Assembly (NCBI GenBank): GCA_903834835.1
Contig: CAILKO010000008.1
Coordinates: forward strand, 1-64,000
Source: an uncultured Pseudomonadota bacterium
GTDB lineage: Bacteria > Pseudomonadota > Gammaproteobacteria > Burkholderiales > SG8-39
DNA length: 64,000 bases
Direction of reading: 5' to 3'
Position 1 is the stretch's first letter. Each line of letters starts with the position of its first letter. The notes below the pieces were generated by a model that was given only the letters and a program-made list of their open reading frames with translations, was not told the DNA's origin and ran no database searches. Shown piece by piece: positions 25,981 to 34,801 of the stretch. The position numbers and the translations under genes are program-made.

Positions 25981-27060
25981 ATGGACGAGAACAAGAGCAA
26001 GGCGTTGGCTGCGGCACTCGCACAGATCGAAAAACAGTACGGCAAGGGCTCCATCATGCGGATGGATTCCGAAGCCGCCAAGGACGTGCAGGTGGTGTCG
26101 ACGGGGTCGCTGGGTCTGGATCTGGCGCTCGGGGTCGGCGGTCTGCCGCGTGGTCGCGTAGTCGAAATATACGGTCCGGAATCCTCGGGCAAAACCACGC
26201 TGACCCTGCAGGTGATCGCCGAAATGCAGAAGATGGGTGGTACGGCAGCATTCATCGACGCGGAAAACGCGCTTGACGTCGGTTACGCGGGGAAACTCGG
26301 CGTCAAGACGGACGATCTACTGATTTCCCAGCCCGACACCGGCGAACAGGCACTCGAGATTGCCGACATGCTGGTCCGTTCCGGAGCAGTCGATGTGATC
26401 GTCATCGATTCCGTCGCTGCGCTTACGCCAAAGGCGGAAATAGAGGGTGAAATGGGCGAGCCCCAGATGGGCCTGCAAGCACGCCTGATGAGTCAGGCAT
26501 TGCGCAAGCTCACCGGCAACATCAAGCGCACCAATACGCTCGTCATCTTCATCAATCAGATCCGGATGAAGATCGGCGTCATGTTCGGCAATCCGGAGAC
26601 TACGACGGGCGGCAACGCGCTGAAGTTCTACGCTTCGGTCCGGATGGATATCCGTCGCATCGGTTCGATCAAAAAGGGCGACGAAGTGATCGGGTCCGAG
26701 ACGCGCGTTAAGGTGGTGAAGAACAAGGTGGCACCGCCGTTCCGGCAGGCCGAGTTCGACATTCTCTACGGAGACGGCATCTCGCTCGAGGGCGAACTGC
26801 TTGAACTGGGTGCGATTCATGGCGTACTCGAGAAGTCTGGCGCCTGGTACACCTACAAGGGCGACAGGCTGGGGCAGGGCAAGGACAACGCGCGCGAGTA
26901 TCTGAAGGAGAACGTGGAGATCGCACGCGAGATCGAGATGAAGATCCGGGAGAAGGCGGGCGTTGCCATGCCCTTGCCTGTCTCGCATGCGGCGAACGAG
27001 GAAGTGGCGGCGGCAGAAGGTCCCGAAGAGCCGGTGCGCGCAACCCGCAAGCGTGGATGA
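25981..27060 (+). CDS. recA: Recombinase RecA
   Basis: A 359-residue RecA. It polymerises on single-stranded DNA, drives strand exchange and triggers LexA self-cleavage. The Walker A motif [10 protein letters not shown] (about residues 66-75), [19 protein letters not shown], the MAW-region [16 protein letters not shown] and the L2 loop [20 protein letters not shown] are all intact. GAAGAACACC precedes the ATG and an SOS box lies upstream. recX follows, with a hairpin in the gap. Confidence 0.98.
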   Translation: MDENKSKALAAALAQIEKQYGKGSIMRMDSEAAKDVQVVSTGSLGLDLALGVGGLPRGRVVEIYGPESSGKTTLTLQVIAEMQKMGGTAAFIDAENALDVGYAGKLGVKTDDLLISQPDTGEQALEIADMLVRSGAVDVIVIDSVAALTPKAEIEGEMGEPQMGLQARLMSQALRKLTGNIKRTNTLVIFINQIRMKIGVMFGNPETTTGGNALKFYASVRMDIRRIGSIKKGDEVIGSETRVKVVKNKVAPPFRQAEFDILYGDGISLEGELLELGAIHGVLEKSGAWYTYKGDRLGQGKDNAREYLKENVEIAREIEMKIREKAGVAMPLPVSHAANEEVAAAEGPEEPVRATRKRG

Positions 27061-27067
27061 TGTTCTG

Positions 27068-27092
27068 ACGGGGCTCCGTGCGGGAGCCCCGT
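27068..27092 (+). terminator. Hairpin between recA and recX
   Basis: ACGGGGCTCC and GGAGCCCCGT form a 10-bp perfect stem with a 5-base loop. No T-tract follows, so it probably reduces rather than blocks read-through, keeping RecX low relative to RecA, as described for other bacteria. Confidence 0.65.
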
Positions 27093-27098
27093 AGCCCT

Positions 27099-27563
27099 AT
27101 GAAGGAAGGTCCGGACAGCCGGCTTGAATTGAAGGCACGCGCGCTTGGCCTGCTCGCCAGGCGCGAGCACAGCCGCGTAGAACTGGCGCGCAAGCTCGCC
27201 GGGCGGGCGGAATCGGCGGAGAACCTTACAGCGCTCCTGGATGAGCTCGAGGCCCGCGGCCAGCTCTCGGATGGGCGTTATGCAGAGCAGCGGACGAACA
27301 CGCTCGCCCGCAGGTATGGTTCGGGCCGAATCCGGCAGGAGCTTCGCGCCAAGGGCGTGGATGAGGCCCTCGCATCGGCCGCCATCCGAGAGGCGCAGGC
27401 TGATGATCTGGAACGCGCCCGGCGAATTCTTGCCCGGAAATACCGCGAACCTGCAGTCGATCGCGAAGAACATGCGCGCAGGGCGCGTTTCCTGCAGGGC
27501 AGAGGGTTCTCGTTCGACGTCATCAAGCAGGCACTCAAGGTCGATCCGGAGGAAGGTCACTAG
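27099..27563 (+). CDS. recX: Regulatory protein RecX
   Basis: A 154-residue RecX from the ATG at 27099 (a GTG at 27078 would lie inside the upstream hairpin). RecX is a helical-repeat protein that caps and inhibits RecA filaments. LELKARALGLLARREHSRVELARKL, LLDELEARGQLSDGRYAEQ and GSGRIRQELRAKGVDEALA are the repeating three-helix modules. Position right after recA confirms the call. Confidence 0.94.
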   Translation: MKEGPDSRLELKARALGLLARREHSRVELARKLAGRAESAENLTALLDELEARGQLSDGRYAEQRTNTLARRYGSGRIRQELRAKGVDEALASAAIREAQADDLERARRILARKYREPAVDREEHARRARFLQGRGFSFDVIKQALKVDPEEGH

Positions 27564-27625
27564 CTTCAGATCGATCCGCGCGGGATTCCGGCGCCGGTGA
27601 GCGCGGCCGCCGGTGACCCATCCTT

Positions 27626-27631
27626 TACAAT
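27626..27631 (+). promoter_or_regulatory. TACAAT -10-like box directly before alaS
   Basis: TACAAT ends six bases before the alaS ATG and no ribosome binding site is present in between. If used, the transcript would be leaderless. No -35 is evident. Confidence 0.35.
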
Positions 27632-27637
27632 GACGCG

Positions 27638-30256
27638 ATGAAAAGCGCCGAAATCCGATCCAGTTTCCTGGAGTACTTCCACTCCAAGGGGCACGCCGTG
27701 GTCCAGTCGAGTGCCCTGGTTCCGGGGAACGACCCTACGCTCCTCTTCACAAACTCCGGAATGGTTCAGTTCAAGGACGCATTCCTCGGGCAGGAGAAGC
27801 GATCCTACAGCCGCGCCACCACGTCGCAACGCTGCGTACGCGCAGGCGGCAAGCACAATGACCTCGAGAATGTCGGCTACACCGCCCGGCACCACACGTT
27901 CTTCGAGATGCTCGGCAATTTCTCATTCGGAGATTATTTCAAGCGCGACGCGATCCGCTTCGCATGGGAACTGCTCACTGACGTTTTCAAGCTCCCTGCC
28001 GAGCGGCTCTGGATCACGGTATACGAGACGGATGACGAGGCCTATGACATCTGGACTCGCGAGATCGGCATTCCGCCCGGGCGCTGCGTCCGGATAGGCG
28101 ATAAACCGGGTGGCCAGAAACACCAGTCCGACAATTTCTGGCAGATGGCCGACACCGGGCCCTGCGGACCCTGCAGCGAGATTTTTTTCGATCACGGTGC
28201 TGGCATCGCGGGCGGTCCTCCCGGATCGCCGGATGCAGACGGCGACCGGTATATCGAGATATGGAATCTCGTGTTCATGCAGTTCAACCGAGACGAACAG
28301 GGCGTGTTGCACCCGTTGCCCAAGCCCTCGGTTGATACCGGGATGGGCCTTGAGAGGGTTGCCGCCGTGCTTCAAGGCGTGCACTCGAACTATGAAATCG
28401 ATCTCTTCCAGGACCTCATCCGCGCGGCGGCGAGGGAGACCGGACAGGATTCGGTCGGCAACCCATCGCTGAACGTGATTGCCGACCACATAAGAGCCTG
28501 CGCGTTCCTCATCACTGACGATGTCATCCCCGGGAACGAGGGGCGGGGCTACGTCCTGCGCCGCATCATCCGACGCGCAATCCGGCACGGTTACAAGCTC
28601 GGCCAAAAGCAGCCATTTTTCTACCGCATCGTCGAGGACCTCGACAGGGTCATGGGCGATGCCTACCCCGAGCTCCGGAACGCGAAGGTCCGGGTTGCAG
28701 AAATTCTGCGCCAGGAGGAGGAGCGCTTTGCCGAGACACTCGAGAACGGCATGTCCTTGCTCGAGACTGCGCTCGCCTCGGGAGACAGACTACTCGACGG
28801 TGAAACCGCCTTCAAGCTCTACGACACCTACGGTTTTCCGGTGGACCTTACGGCAGATATCTGCCGCGAGCGCGACATGCAGCTGGATCTGGCCGGTTTC
28901 GAGGCCGCGATGCAACAACAGCGCGAGCGCGCCAGGGCGGCGAGCAGGTTCTCGATGGCTGCGTCGCTCGACTATTCGGGCGGCAGAACCGATTTTCGCG
29001 GCTACGAGACGCTGGAGAGTCCGGCGCGGGTGGTTGCGCTCTATCGCGAAGGTGTGCGTGTGGATGAGCTAGGCAACGGCGAAATGGGTACCGTGGTGCT
29101 TGACCGCACGCCCTTCTACGCAGAATCCGGGGGCCAGGTCGGCGACTCCGGAGACCTGGTTGCGGCGAACGGCACGTTTGCCGTCGAGGACACGCAGAAG
29201 ATTCAGCCCGAGGTGTTCGGACACCATGGCCGGTTGAAAACGGGCTCCATCCGCGTGGGCGATGAACTCGCTGGTCGTGTCGATGTGGCGCGCCGACAGC
29301 GAATCATGCGGAATCACTCTGTCACGCACCTGATGCACAAGGCTTTGCGCGAAGTGCTGGGCCCGCACGTGCACCAGAAGGGGTCGCTGGTCGACCCGGA
29401 CAAGACGCGATTCGACTTCGCTCACGACAAGCCGGTTTCCGATGCCGAGATCGCGCGCGTCGAGTCGATCGTGAACCAGGAGATCATGCTGAATGCAGCG
29501 ACCCGTGCCCAGGTCATGCCGATCGAGGAGGCGAAGAAGGCTGGGGCCACAATGCTGTTCGGCGAAAAATACGGCGACGAGGTCCGCGTTCTCGACATAG
29601 GCAGCTCTCGAGAATTCTGTGGGGGAACGCATGTCGCGCGTACCGGCGATATCGGTGTTTTCAAAATCGGTTCGGAGGGCGGGGTTGCCGCAGGCATCCG
29701 CCGCATCGAAGCGACCACGGGCGAGAGCGCGCTCGCACTGGTCAATGGCATGCTGAACGAACTTCAGGGTGTTGCGCGGCAGTTGAAGGTTCAGCCTGCT
29801 GTCGGCGCGGTTGAGCGCGCGGTTCTTGTATTGTTGGAAGAAAAGCGTGCTGCAGAAAAGGAGCTGGCGCGCCTGAAATCGAAGCTCGCCGCTTCGCAGG
29901 GTGAAGATCTGGCGGACCAGGCGGTGGATATCAAGGGCGCGCGCGTTCTGGCGGCGTCTCTTGACGGTGCAGACGCGAAGGTTCTGCGCGAGACGCTGGA
30001 CAGCCTCAAGGCACGCCTTGGTTCCGGTGCCATCGTGCTTGGCTCGGTGGTCGACAGCAAGGTCGTGCTGGTCGCAGGTGTCACGGCGGATTTGATGGCG
30101 AAGGTGAAAGCAGGCGAGTTGGTCAATTTTGTGGCACGCCAGGTGGGTGGCAAAGGTGGCGGCAGGCCAGATATGGCGCAGGCCGGTGGCACGGATCCCG
30201 CGAATCTGGCGGTAGCGCTGAAGTCAGTGGCGGATTGGGTCGGCGAGCGGCTCTGA
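27638..30256 (+). CDS. alaS: Alanine-tRNA ligase
   Basis: An 872-residue alanyl-tRNA synthetase of full length. The catalytic domain has [21 protein letters not shown] and [10 protein letters not shown]; the editing domain has [11 protein letters not shown] (metal-binding HxxxH) and [11 protein letters not shown]; the C-terminal DHHA1-like C-Ala domain ends with [15 protein letters not shown]. It charges tRNA-Ala and hydrolyses mischarged Ser/Gly-tRNA. A GATAAG-like start signal is absent; see the TACAAT box at 27626. It follows recX by 74 bases, a common recA-recX-alaS order. Confidence 0.98.
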   Translation: MKSAEIRSSFLEYFHSKGHAVVQSSALVPGNDPTLLFTNSGMVQFKDAFLGQEKRSYSRATTSQRCVRAGGKHNDLENVGYTARHHTFFEMLGNFSFGDYFKRDAIRFAWELLTDVFKLPAERLWITVYETDDEAYDIWTREIGIPPGRCVRIGDKPGGQKHQSDNFWQMADTGPCGPCSEIFFDHGAGIAGGPPGSPDADGDRYIEIWNLVFMQFNRDEQGVLHPLPKPSVDTGMGLERVAAVLQGVHSNYEIDLFQDLIRAAARETGQDSVGNPSLNVIADHIRACAFLITDDVIPGNEGRGYVLRRIIRRAIRHGYKLGQKQPFFYRIVEDLDRVMGDAYPELRNAKVRVAEILRQEEERFAETLENGMSLLETALASGDRLLDGETAFKLYDTYGFPVDLTADICRERDMQLDLAGFEAAMQQQRERARAASRFSMAASLDYSGGRTDFRGYETLESPARVVALYREGVRVDELGNGEMGTVVLDRTPFYAESGGQVGDSGDLVAANGTFAVEDTQKIQPEVFGHHGRLKTGSIRVGDELAGRVDVARRQRIMRNHSVTHLMHKALREVLGPHVHQKGSLVDPDKTRFDFAHDKPVSDAEIARVESIVNQEIMLNAATRAQVMPIEEAKKAGATMLFGEKYGDEVRVLDIGSSREFCGGTHVARTGDIGVFKIGSEGGVAAGIRRIEATTGESALALVNGMLNELQGVARQLKVQPAVGAVERAVLVLLEEKRAAEKELARLKSKLAASQGEDLADQAVDIKGARVLAASLDGADAKVLRETLDSLKARLGSGAIVLGSVVDSKVVLVAGVTADLMAKVKAGELVNFVARQVGGKGGGRPDMAQAGGTDPANLAVALKSVADWVGERL

Positions 30257-30344
30257 CATCCGGTCGAACGCACGGATGCCACAGGCGGCAGGGGGAGGTC
30301 CCTTGCGTTGGCGGGAGGACCTATGTTTGAATTCAATCCCAACT

Positions 30345-30437
30345 ATGAAGCAAGCCGGTCCGATGATGACGATGCACGGCAAGTTCTGGCTGCACTTTTA
30401 CTTCAGCTATCCGCTGCAGGCGGAGGGCCCGGGCTAG
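30345..30437 (+). CDS. Aromatic-rich leader peptide of DAHP synthase (attenuator)
   Basis: A short frame MKQAGPMMTMHGKFWLHFYF followed by SYPLQAEGPG and TAG. Six of nine residues in FWLHFYFSY are aromatic (Phe, Trp, Tyr), the composition expected of a ribosome-sensing leader for aromatic amino acids. Starts at 30345, 30363, 30366 or 30372 are all possible; none has a strong ribosome binding site. A better site (GGGAGGACCT) serves a different frame beginning MFEF at 30323, which weakens the case a little. A rho-independent terminator follows and then the DAHP synthase gene. Confidence 0.65.
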   Translation: MKQAGPMMTMHGKFWLHFYFSYPLQAEGPG

Positions 30438-30459
30438 ATTCAACCGTGCGAACCCAGAG

Positions 30460-30496
30460 AACCGCCAGAGCGTCCGCAGCCTGGCGGTTTTTTTTT
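30460..30496 (+). terminator. Attenuator terminator upstream of DAHP synthase
   Basis: AACCGCCAG and CTGGCGGTT form a 9-bp stem with a 12-base loop followed by nine T's, a classical intrinsic terminator, ending 16 bases before the DAHP synthase ATG. Upstream, GGCGG (30419-30423) just after the aromatic codons can pair with CCGCC in the left arm, with GGG/CCC next to it, which would act as antiterminator when a ribosome stalls on the Phe/Tyr codons. Confidence 0.82.
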
Positions 30497-30512
30497 GACT
30501 ACAGGCGATCTC

Positions 30513-31631
30513 ATGACAACGCTGACTGACAGCTATATGCCGATGGTACCGGGAGATAAGACTTCCCTGACCGATGACGAGCGAATCGAGAATGTCGTGC
30601 CCATTCCGCCACCTGAGCACCTGATCCGGTTTTTCCCGATTCAGGGCACTCCGGCGGAAACGCTGATTGCAGAGACGCGTCGGCGCCTGCGCGCCATCCT
30701 GCATGGTCATTCGGACCGTCTGCTTGTTCTGATCGGACCCTGCTCGATCCATGATCCCGAGGCGGCCCTCGCCTATGCGGAACGCCTTGCAAAAGAACGG
30801 CTGAGATTTCAGGACGACCTGGAAATCGTGATGCGTGTCTATTTCGAGAAACCGCGGACAACGGTGGGCTGGAAGGGCCTGATCAATGATCCCTATCTCA
30901 ACGGAAGTTTTCGGATCAACGAAGGCCTCAGAATAGCGCGCGACCTGCTGGTGCGAATCAATCGAGCAGGAATGCCGGCCGGATCGGAATTTCTCGACGT
31001 GATATCGCCGCAGTACATCGGCGACCTGCTCAGCTGGGGGGCGATCGGCGCGCGGACCACGGAATCTCAGGTTCACCGCGAACTCGCCTCAGGCCTGTCA
31101 GCGCCGGTCGGGTTCAAGAACGGAACCGACGGAAACGTCAAGGTGGCGGTTGATGCCGTGCTCGCTGCGCGCCAGAAGCATCATTTCCTTTCCGTGCACA
31201 AGAGCGGTCAGGTATCCACGGTTGAAACGCGCGGCAATGATGATTGCCACATCATACTCCGGGGCGGAAAGACGCCGAATCACGATGCTGAAGGGGTGCG
31301 GAAGGCGGCGGAGGAACTCGCGAAGGCGGGTCTGGAGCAGCACCTCATGATCGACTGCTCGCACGCCAATTCGCGCAAGGACTACCTCAAACAGACGGAT
31401 GTCAGCCGCGAGATTGCGGCCCAGCTCGTTTCAGGGGAGGACAGGATCGTCGGCGTCATGGTGGAATCCAATCTGGTCGCGGGACGGCAGGACCTGGACT
31501 CCGGAAAACCGCTCGTTTTCGGGCAAAGCGTCACCGATCCATGTCTCGGATGGGACGATTCGGTTCAGCTTCTGGAAATACTTGCCGAGGCAACAAGGCA
31601 GCGGCGAAAGTGCCGGGGCGCCAGAGCTTGA
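30513..31631 (+). CDS. 3-deoxy-7-phosphoheptulonate synthase, class I (AroF/G/H type)
   Basis: A 372-residue DAHP synthase that condenses PEP and erythrose 4-phosphate, the first step of aromatic amino acid synthesis. LIGPCSIHDPEAALAYAERL, FEKPRTTVGWKGLINDP, GARTTESQVHRELASGL, GFKNGTDG and MIDCSHANSRKD are diagnostic of the AroFGH class. I start at the ATG 30513; the ORF-track start (TTG, 30495) lies in the terminator T-run. Regulation by Phe/Tyr attenuation is inferred from the leader. Which of aroF, aroG or aroH it matches best cannot be told by eye. Confidence 0.95.
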   Translation: MTTLTDSYMPMVPGDKTSLTDDERIENVVPIPPPEHLIRFFPIQGTPAETLIAETRRRLRAILHGHSDRLLVLIGPCSIHDPEAALAYAERLAKERLRFQDDLEIVMRVYFEKPRTTVGWKGLINDPYLNGSFRINEGLRIARDLLVRINRAGMPAGSEFLDVISPQYIGDLLSWGAIGARTTESQVHRELASGLSAPVGFKNGTDGNVKVAVDAVLAARQKHHFLSVHKSGQVSTVETRGNDDCHIILRGGKTPNHDAEGVRKAAEELAKAGLEQHLMIDCSHANSRKDYLKQTDVSREIAAQLVSGEDRIVGVMVESNLVAGRQDLDSGKPLVFGQSVTDPCLGWDDSVQLLEILAEATRQRRKCRGARA

Positions 31632-31700
31632 CGGCGAGGGTGGCAGCCTGCATGGAAGACTGCTCCCGGAGTGCATGGAGTTCCATCGCAATCAGGTGCC

Positions 31701-33269
31701 GTGTCTGAGTCGACGCTGAGCCCGCAGGATGGGGCGTTCACGGATGCGCTTCGCGCCCGGCGTTGGCTTGTGGTCGCGATGGCGACCACGCTGGTTTTCC
31801 GCATCTGGCTGTCTGTCGTGTTTCCGTTTACGCCGGACGAGGCGTACTTTGCGCTCTGGGGCCGGTATCCGGATCTTGGGTACTACGATCACCCCCCCAT
31901 GGTCGGTTGGTGGCTCGCGGCGATCGGGGCGCTTTCAGAATCCGTGTGGGCTCTGCGTATCGCGGCCACGTTCCTGCCGGCGGCCTGCGCATTGCTGCTC
32001 CGTGCCGCGATCCGTCGTTGGCGGCCCGGCGAACCAGTGCTCGCCGACTGGGCAGCCATCTGCCTGCTGCTGTTGCCGTCGAGTGTCTGGAACGTCCTGA
32101 TCACGACGGACACACCACTCGCCTTCTTCACCCTGCTGTCTATTTTGATGCTTGCCGACTCGACGCAGGATGCGCGGATGCTGCCACGCGCGGCAGGCGC
32201 GCTGCTGGCAGGCGTGTTCCTCGGCTTGGCGTTCACGTCCAAGTATTTTGCCGTCCTGCTTGGAGTCGCATTCCTTGTCTGGGCCGGAATGGGCTGGCAC
32301 GACCGGCGCTGGCGCACCCTCGCGCTCGTCATAGCGGGTGCTGCGCCATTCATCGCGCTGAACCTGTACTGGAACTATCAGGCGTGCTGGTGCAACGTGA
32401 TGTTCAATTTGTTCAACCGGCACGAAAAGGCGCATTGGTCAGTACTGACGCCCGGCCTGTATGCGCTGACTCTCGCTTACTTGCTCGGGCCGCTGCTGTA
32501 CTTTGCATGGCGCGCGCGATCGCGCATGGCATTGCGCAGGGGTTCGTCCGCGAGCGCAGTCGTGCTTGCATCGTGGGTCATCCCCCTCGTCCTGTTCGGA
32601 ATGCTGTCGCTGTATGTGCGCATCGGCTTGCACTGGCTATTTCTCTTTCTGCCGGCGGTTGTGCTGTGGCTCGCCCTGGAGGGCGGCGCCATTGCGCTTG
32701 TTCGGAGTGCGCGAGTCCTCGCTGGACTCGCAGTTCTCCATGTGGTGATTGCCGTGATCGCCGCATTCTTGCCTCTCAAATACTTCAGCGCGCGTGGACT
32801 TTATCCGTCGCTCGTATTCCTGACCGAGACGCGCACATTGATCGAGACCGTTCGTCTGGACGCGCCCGGCTATGAGCTGGCATCGAGTGCGTATGCCCCG
32901 GCCGCCGTGCTCGGATATCACGCGGGCGTCAATGTGCCGGTATTCGGGATGGGCTCGTCGCATGCCAGGCAGGATGACTTCTCGACGGACTGGCGGACGT
33001 ATGCGGGGAAGAACATCGTCATTCTTCAGCGCAATGACCCATCCCCGGACGACTACGAACCGTATTTCAAAGAGGTTGAGATGCGGGAGATTTCGCTGGG
33101 CGGTGTACGGTTCCACGAGGTCCTCGGACGCGAGTTCAACTATGAACGCTACCGGGACGCGGTGCTTAACCAGATTCGCAGGCGCTACTATCGTATTCCC
33201 GGTTGGCTTCCGGTCGGCCACTGCATTTTCTGCGAACGATATTTCCCTGGCGGAGCATGCAGGGAGTGA
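31701..33269 (+). CDS. Glycosyltransferase family 39 / ArnT-like membrane transferase
   Basis: A polytopic protein of about 522 residues of the GT-C superfamily (PMT/ArnT group), which moves a sugar from a polyprenyl-phosphate donor onto lipid, glycan or protein on the periplasmic face. The first-loop acidic motif is FTPDEAYFALWGRYPDLGYYDHPP, and GLAFTSKYFAVLLGV follows; about ten membrane segments precede a soluble C-terminal domain. Start is GTG at 31701 (after CAGGTGCC) or GTG at 31671; neither is decisive. The next gene, a UbiA-type phosphoribosyltransferase-like protein, starts five bases after the stop. Confidence 0.85.
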   Translation: MSESTLSPQDGAFTDALRARRWLVVAMATTLVFRIWLSVVFPFTPDEAYFALWGRYPDLGYYDHPPMVGWWLAAIGALSESVWALRIAATFLPAACALLLRAAIRRWRPGEPVLADWAAICLLLLPSSVWNVLITTDTPLAFFTLLSILMLADSTQDARMLPRAAGALLAGVFLGLAFTSKYFAVLLGVAFLVWAGMGWHDRRWRTLALVIAGAAPFIALNLYWNYQACWCNVMFNLFNRHEKAHWSVLTPGLYALTLAYLLGPLLYFAWRARSRMALRRGSSASAVVLASWVIPLVLFGMLSLYVRIGLHWLFLFLPAVVLWLALEGGAIALVRSARVLAGLAVLHVVIAVIAAFLPLKYFSARGLYPSLVFLTETRTLIETVRLDAPGYELASSAYAPAAVLGYHAGVNVPVFGMGSSHARQDDFSTDWRTYAGKNIVILQRNDPSPDDYEPYFKEVEMREISLGGVRFHEVLGREFNYERYRDAVLNQIRRRYYRIPGWLPVGHCIFCERYFPGGACRE

Positions 33270-33273
33270 TCGG

Positions 33274-34158
33274 GTGATCGTACTGGACATCGCGCGCCTT
33301 GCGAGACCCCAGCAGTGGGTCAAGAATTCCTTCGTGCTCGTAGGGCTGATATTCGGGCATGGCTGGAATGACCCGGTACTCGTTCATGCGGCGCTGCTCG
33401 CAACCGCGGCTTTCTGTCTGGCATCAAGCGCTGTCTACGCTTTCAACGATGCGATCGACGTCGAGAACGACCGTCGACACCCGAGGAAGCGCTTGCGGCC
33501 CGTAGCGGCAGGGCGTGTCGGTCCGGGCGCCGCGCATGTTGTTGCAGGCCTCCTCGCCGCAACAGGACTGATCGTTGCGGAGCTCGCTGGCCGTCCAGTG
33601 CTCTGGACTGTTGCGGCCTACCTGTGTCTCAACCTCGCATACACGAAGGCCCTCAAGCTGGTGCCGATCGTCGACGTATTCTGCATCGCAGCCGGATTCA
33701 TGCTGCGTCTGCTCGCGGGTACATCGGCAATAGGTATCGAGGCCTCCAGCTGGCTGCTTGCCTGCGGGTTTTTCCTGACGCTTTTCCTCGGATTCGCCAA
33801 GCGCAAGGCGGAGCTCGATCTTCTCGATGCAGGGGCCGCCGACCATCGGGCTGCACTTTCACGTTACCCGCCGGGATTTCTCGATGCCGCGGTCATGATT
33901 TCCTCGGTCTGCATGGTGGTTGCGTACGGATCCTACTCGGTGTCGGAAGCGACGGCTCTGATGCATGGTACCAATCACATGGTGTGGACTCTGCCGTGGG
34001 TGCTGCTCGGCACGTTTCGCTATCTGCTCAGACTGAAGGCAGGGCTCGCCGGAGCCGACCCTTCGGTGGACCTGTACCGGGACCCGGTGCTCGCAGTCTG
34101 CGCGACAGGGTGGACTCTGACGACATGGCTGCTGATCGGTCCCGCATTCATACAGTAG
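33274..34158 (+). CDS. UbiA family protein, decaprenyl-phosphate phosphoribosyltransferase-like
   Basis: A 294-residue UbiA-superfamily membrane enzyme from a GTG start (GGGAG seven bases upstream). LARPQQWVKNSFVL, NDAIDVENDRRHPRKRLRPVAAG and VPIVDVFCIAAGFMLRLLAG are the pattern of polyprenyl-phosphate phosphoribosyltransferases, which join PRPP to a polyprenyl phosphate, rather than of ubiquinone or heme prenyltransferases. In actinobacteria the product becomes the lipid-linked arabinose donor. Here the adjacent GT-C gene could be its user. That link is inference from position. Confidence 0.85.
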   Translation: MIVLDIARLARPQQWVKNSFVLVGLIFGHGWNDPVLVHAALLATAAFCLASSAVYAFNDAIDVENDRRHPRKRLRPVAAGRVGPGAAHVVAGLLAATGLIVAELAGRPVLWTVAAYLCLNLAYTKALKLVPIVDVFCIAAGFMLRLLAGTSAIGIEASSWLLACGFFLTLFLGFAKRKAELDLLDAGAADHRAALSRYPPGFLDAAVMISSVCMVVAYGSYSVSEATALMHGTNHMVWTLPWVLLGTFRYLLRLKAGLAGADPSVDLYRDPVLAVCATGWTLTTWLLIGPAFIQ

Positions 34159-34192
34159 TGATTCGCTGGCGGCCTCTGCAGGATTCGGCATA

Positions 34193-34792
34193 ATGGGCTG
34201 GACAGAACGGAAACCCATGGCCGATCATTACGCTCACCTGCACCACCTTGAGTTTCTCGGAGATGCCGCGCGGTTCTCGGCGCAGATACATGCGCTGATC
34301 CCGAAGTGCACGCTGCTCGAGAATTTCTCGCACGCCGAGGTCCGGACGCTCGCGCATTTCATGGTGGTCTACCGGGCCGATGGGTCCGCGGAAATTCTCC
34401 GGGAGGGCGATGGCGGAGATTTCATGCTCATGATCCTCGAGGGCCGGGTCGAAGTCCGCAAGCGTGACCGATGGAATACGCCGCAGCTCATTGCGACGGT
34501 GGATCCCGGCAAGACGCTCGGTGAGATGTCCATGATCGATGGCGAACCACGCTTCGCGACCTGCACGGCGCTCGATACCGTGGTGTTCGCGGTGCTCGAT
34601 CGCGAAAGCCTCGCACGAATCATCGTGGAGCAGCCGATGCTCGGCGCGAAAATACTCATGGAGCTCGTTCTGATGCTCTCGCAGCGGTTGCGCTCGACAA
34701 GTTCGCGCCTGCTCGGGTTGCTCGGTGGGGACGCGGGCATGGGAGATTTGCCTGCCGAGGAGCGAGGCGGCGCGGTAACGGACGCGTTGTAG
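34193..34792 (+). CDS. Stand-alone cyclic nucleotide-binding domain protein
   Basis: A 199-residue protein with a single cNMP-binding domain (about 45-165) and no DNA-binding helix-turn-helix. ILREGDGGDFMLMILEGRVEV and the phosphate-binding cassette TLGEMSMIDGEPRFATCTA are clear; the usual Arg-Ser of cAMP-type cassettes is Arg-Phe. The C-terminus is a helix followed by a glycine/acidic tail. It may sense a cyclic nucleotide and act on a neighbour, or be a degenerate sensor. Start is 34193 or the in-frame ATG at 34217. The VTT/FAD fusion gene follows nine bases after the stop. Confidence 0.85.
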   Translation: MGWTERKPMADHYAHLHHLEFLGDAARFSAQIHALIPKCTLLENFSHAEVRTLAHFMVVYRADGSAEILREGDGGDFMLMILEGRVEVRKRDRWNTPQLIATVDPGKTLGEMSMIDGEPRFATCTALDTVVFAVLDRESLARIIVEQPMLGAKILMELVLMLSQRLRSTSSRLLGLLGGDAGMGDLPAEERGGAVTDAL

Positions 34793-34801
34793 AACCACGC
34801 G

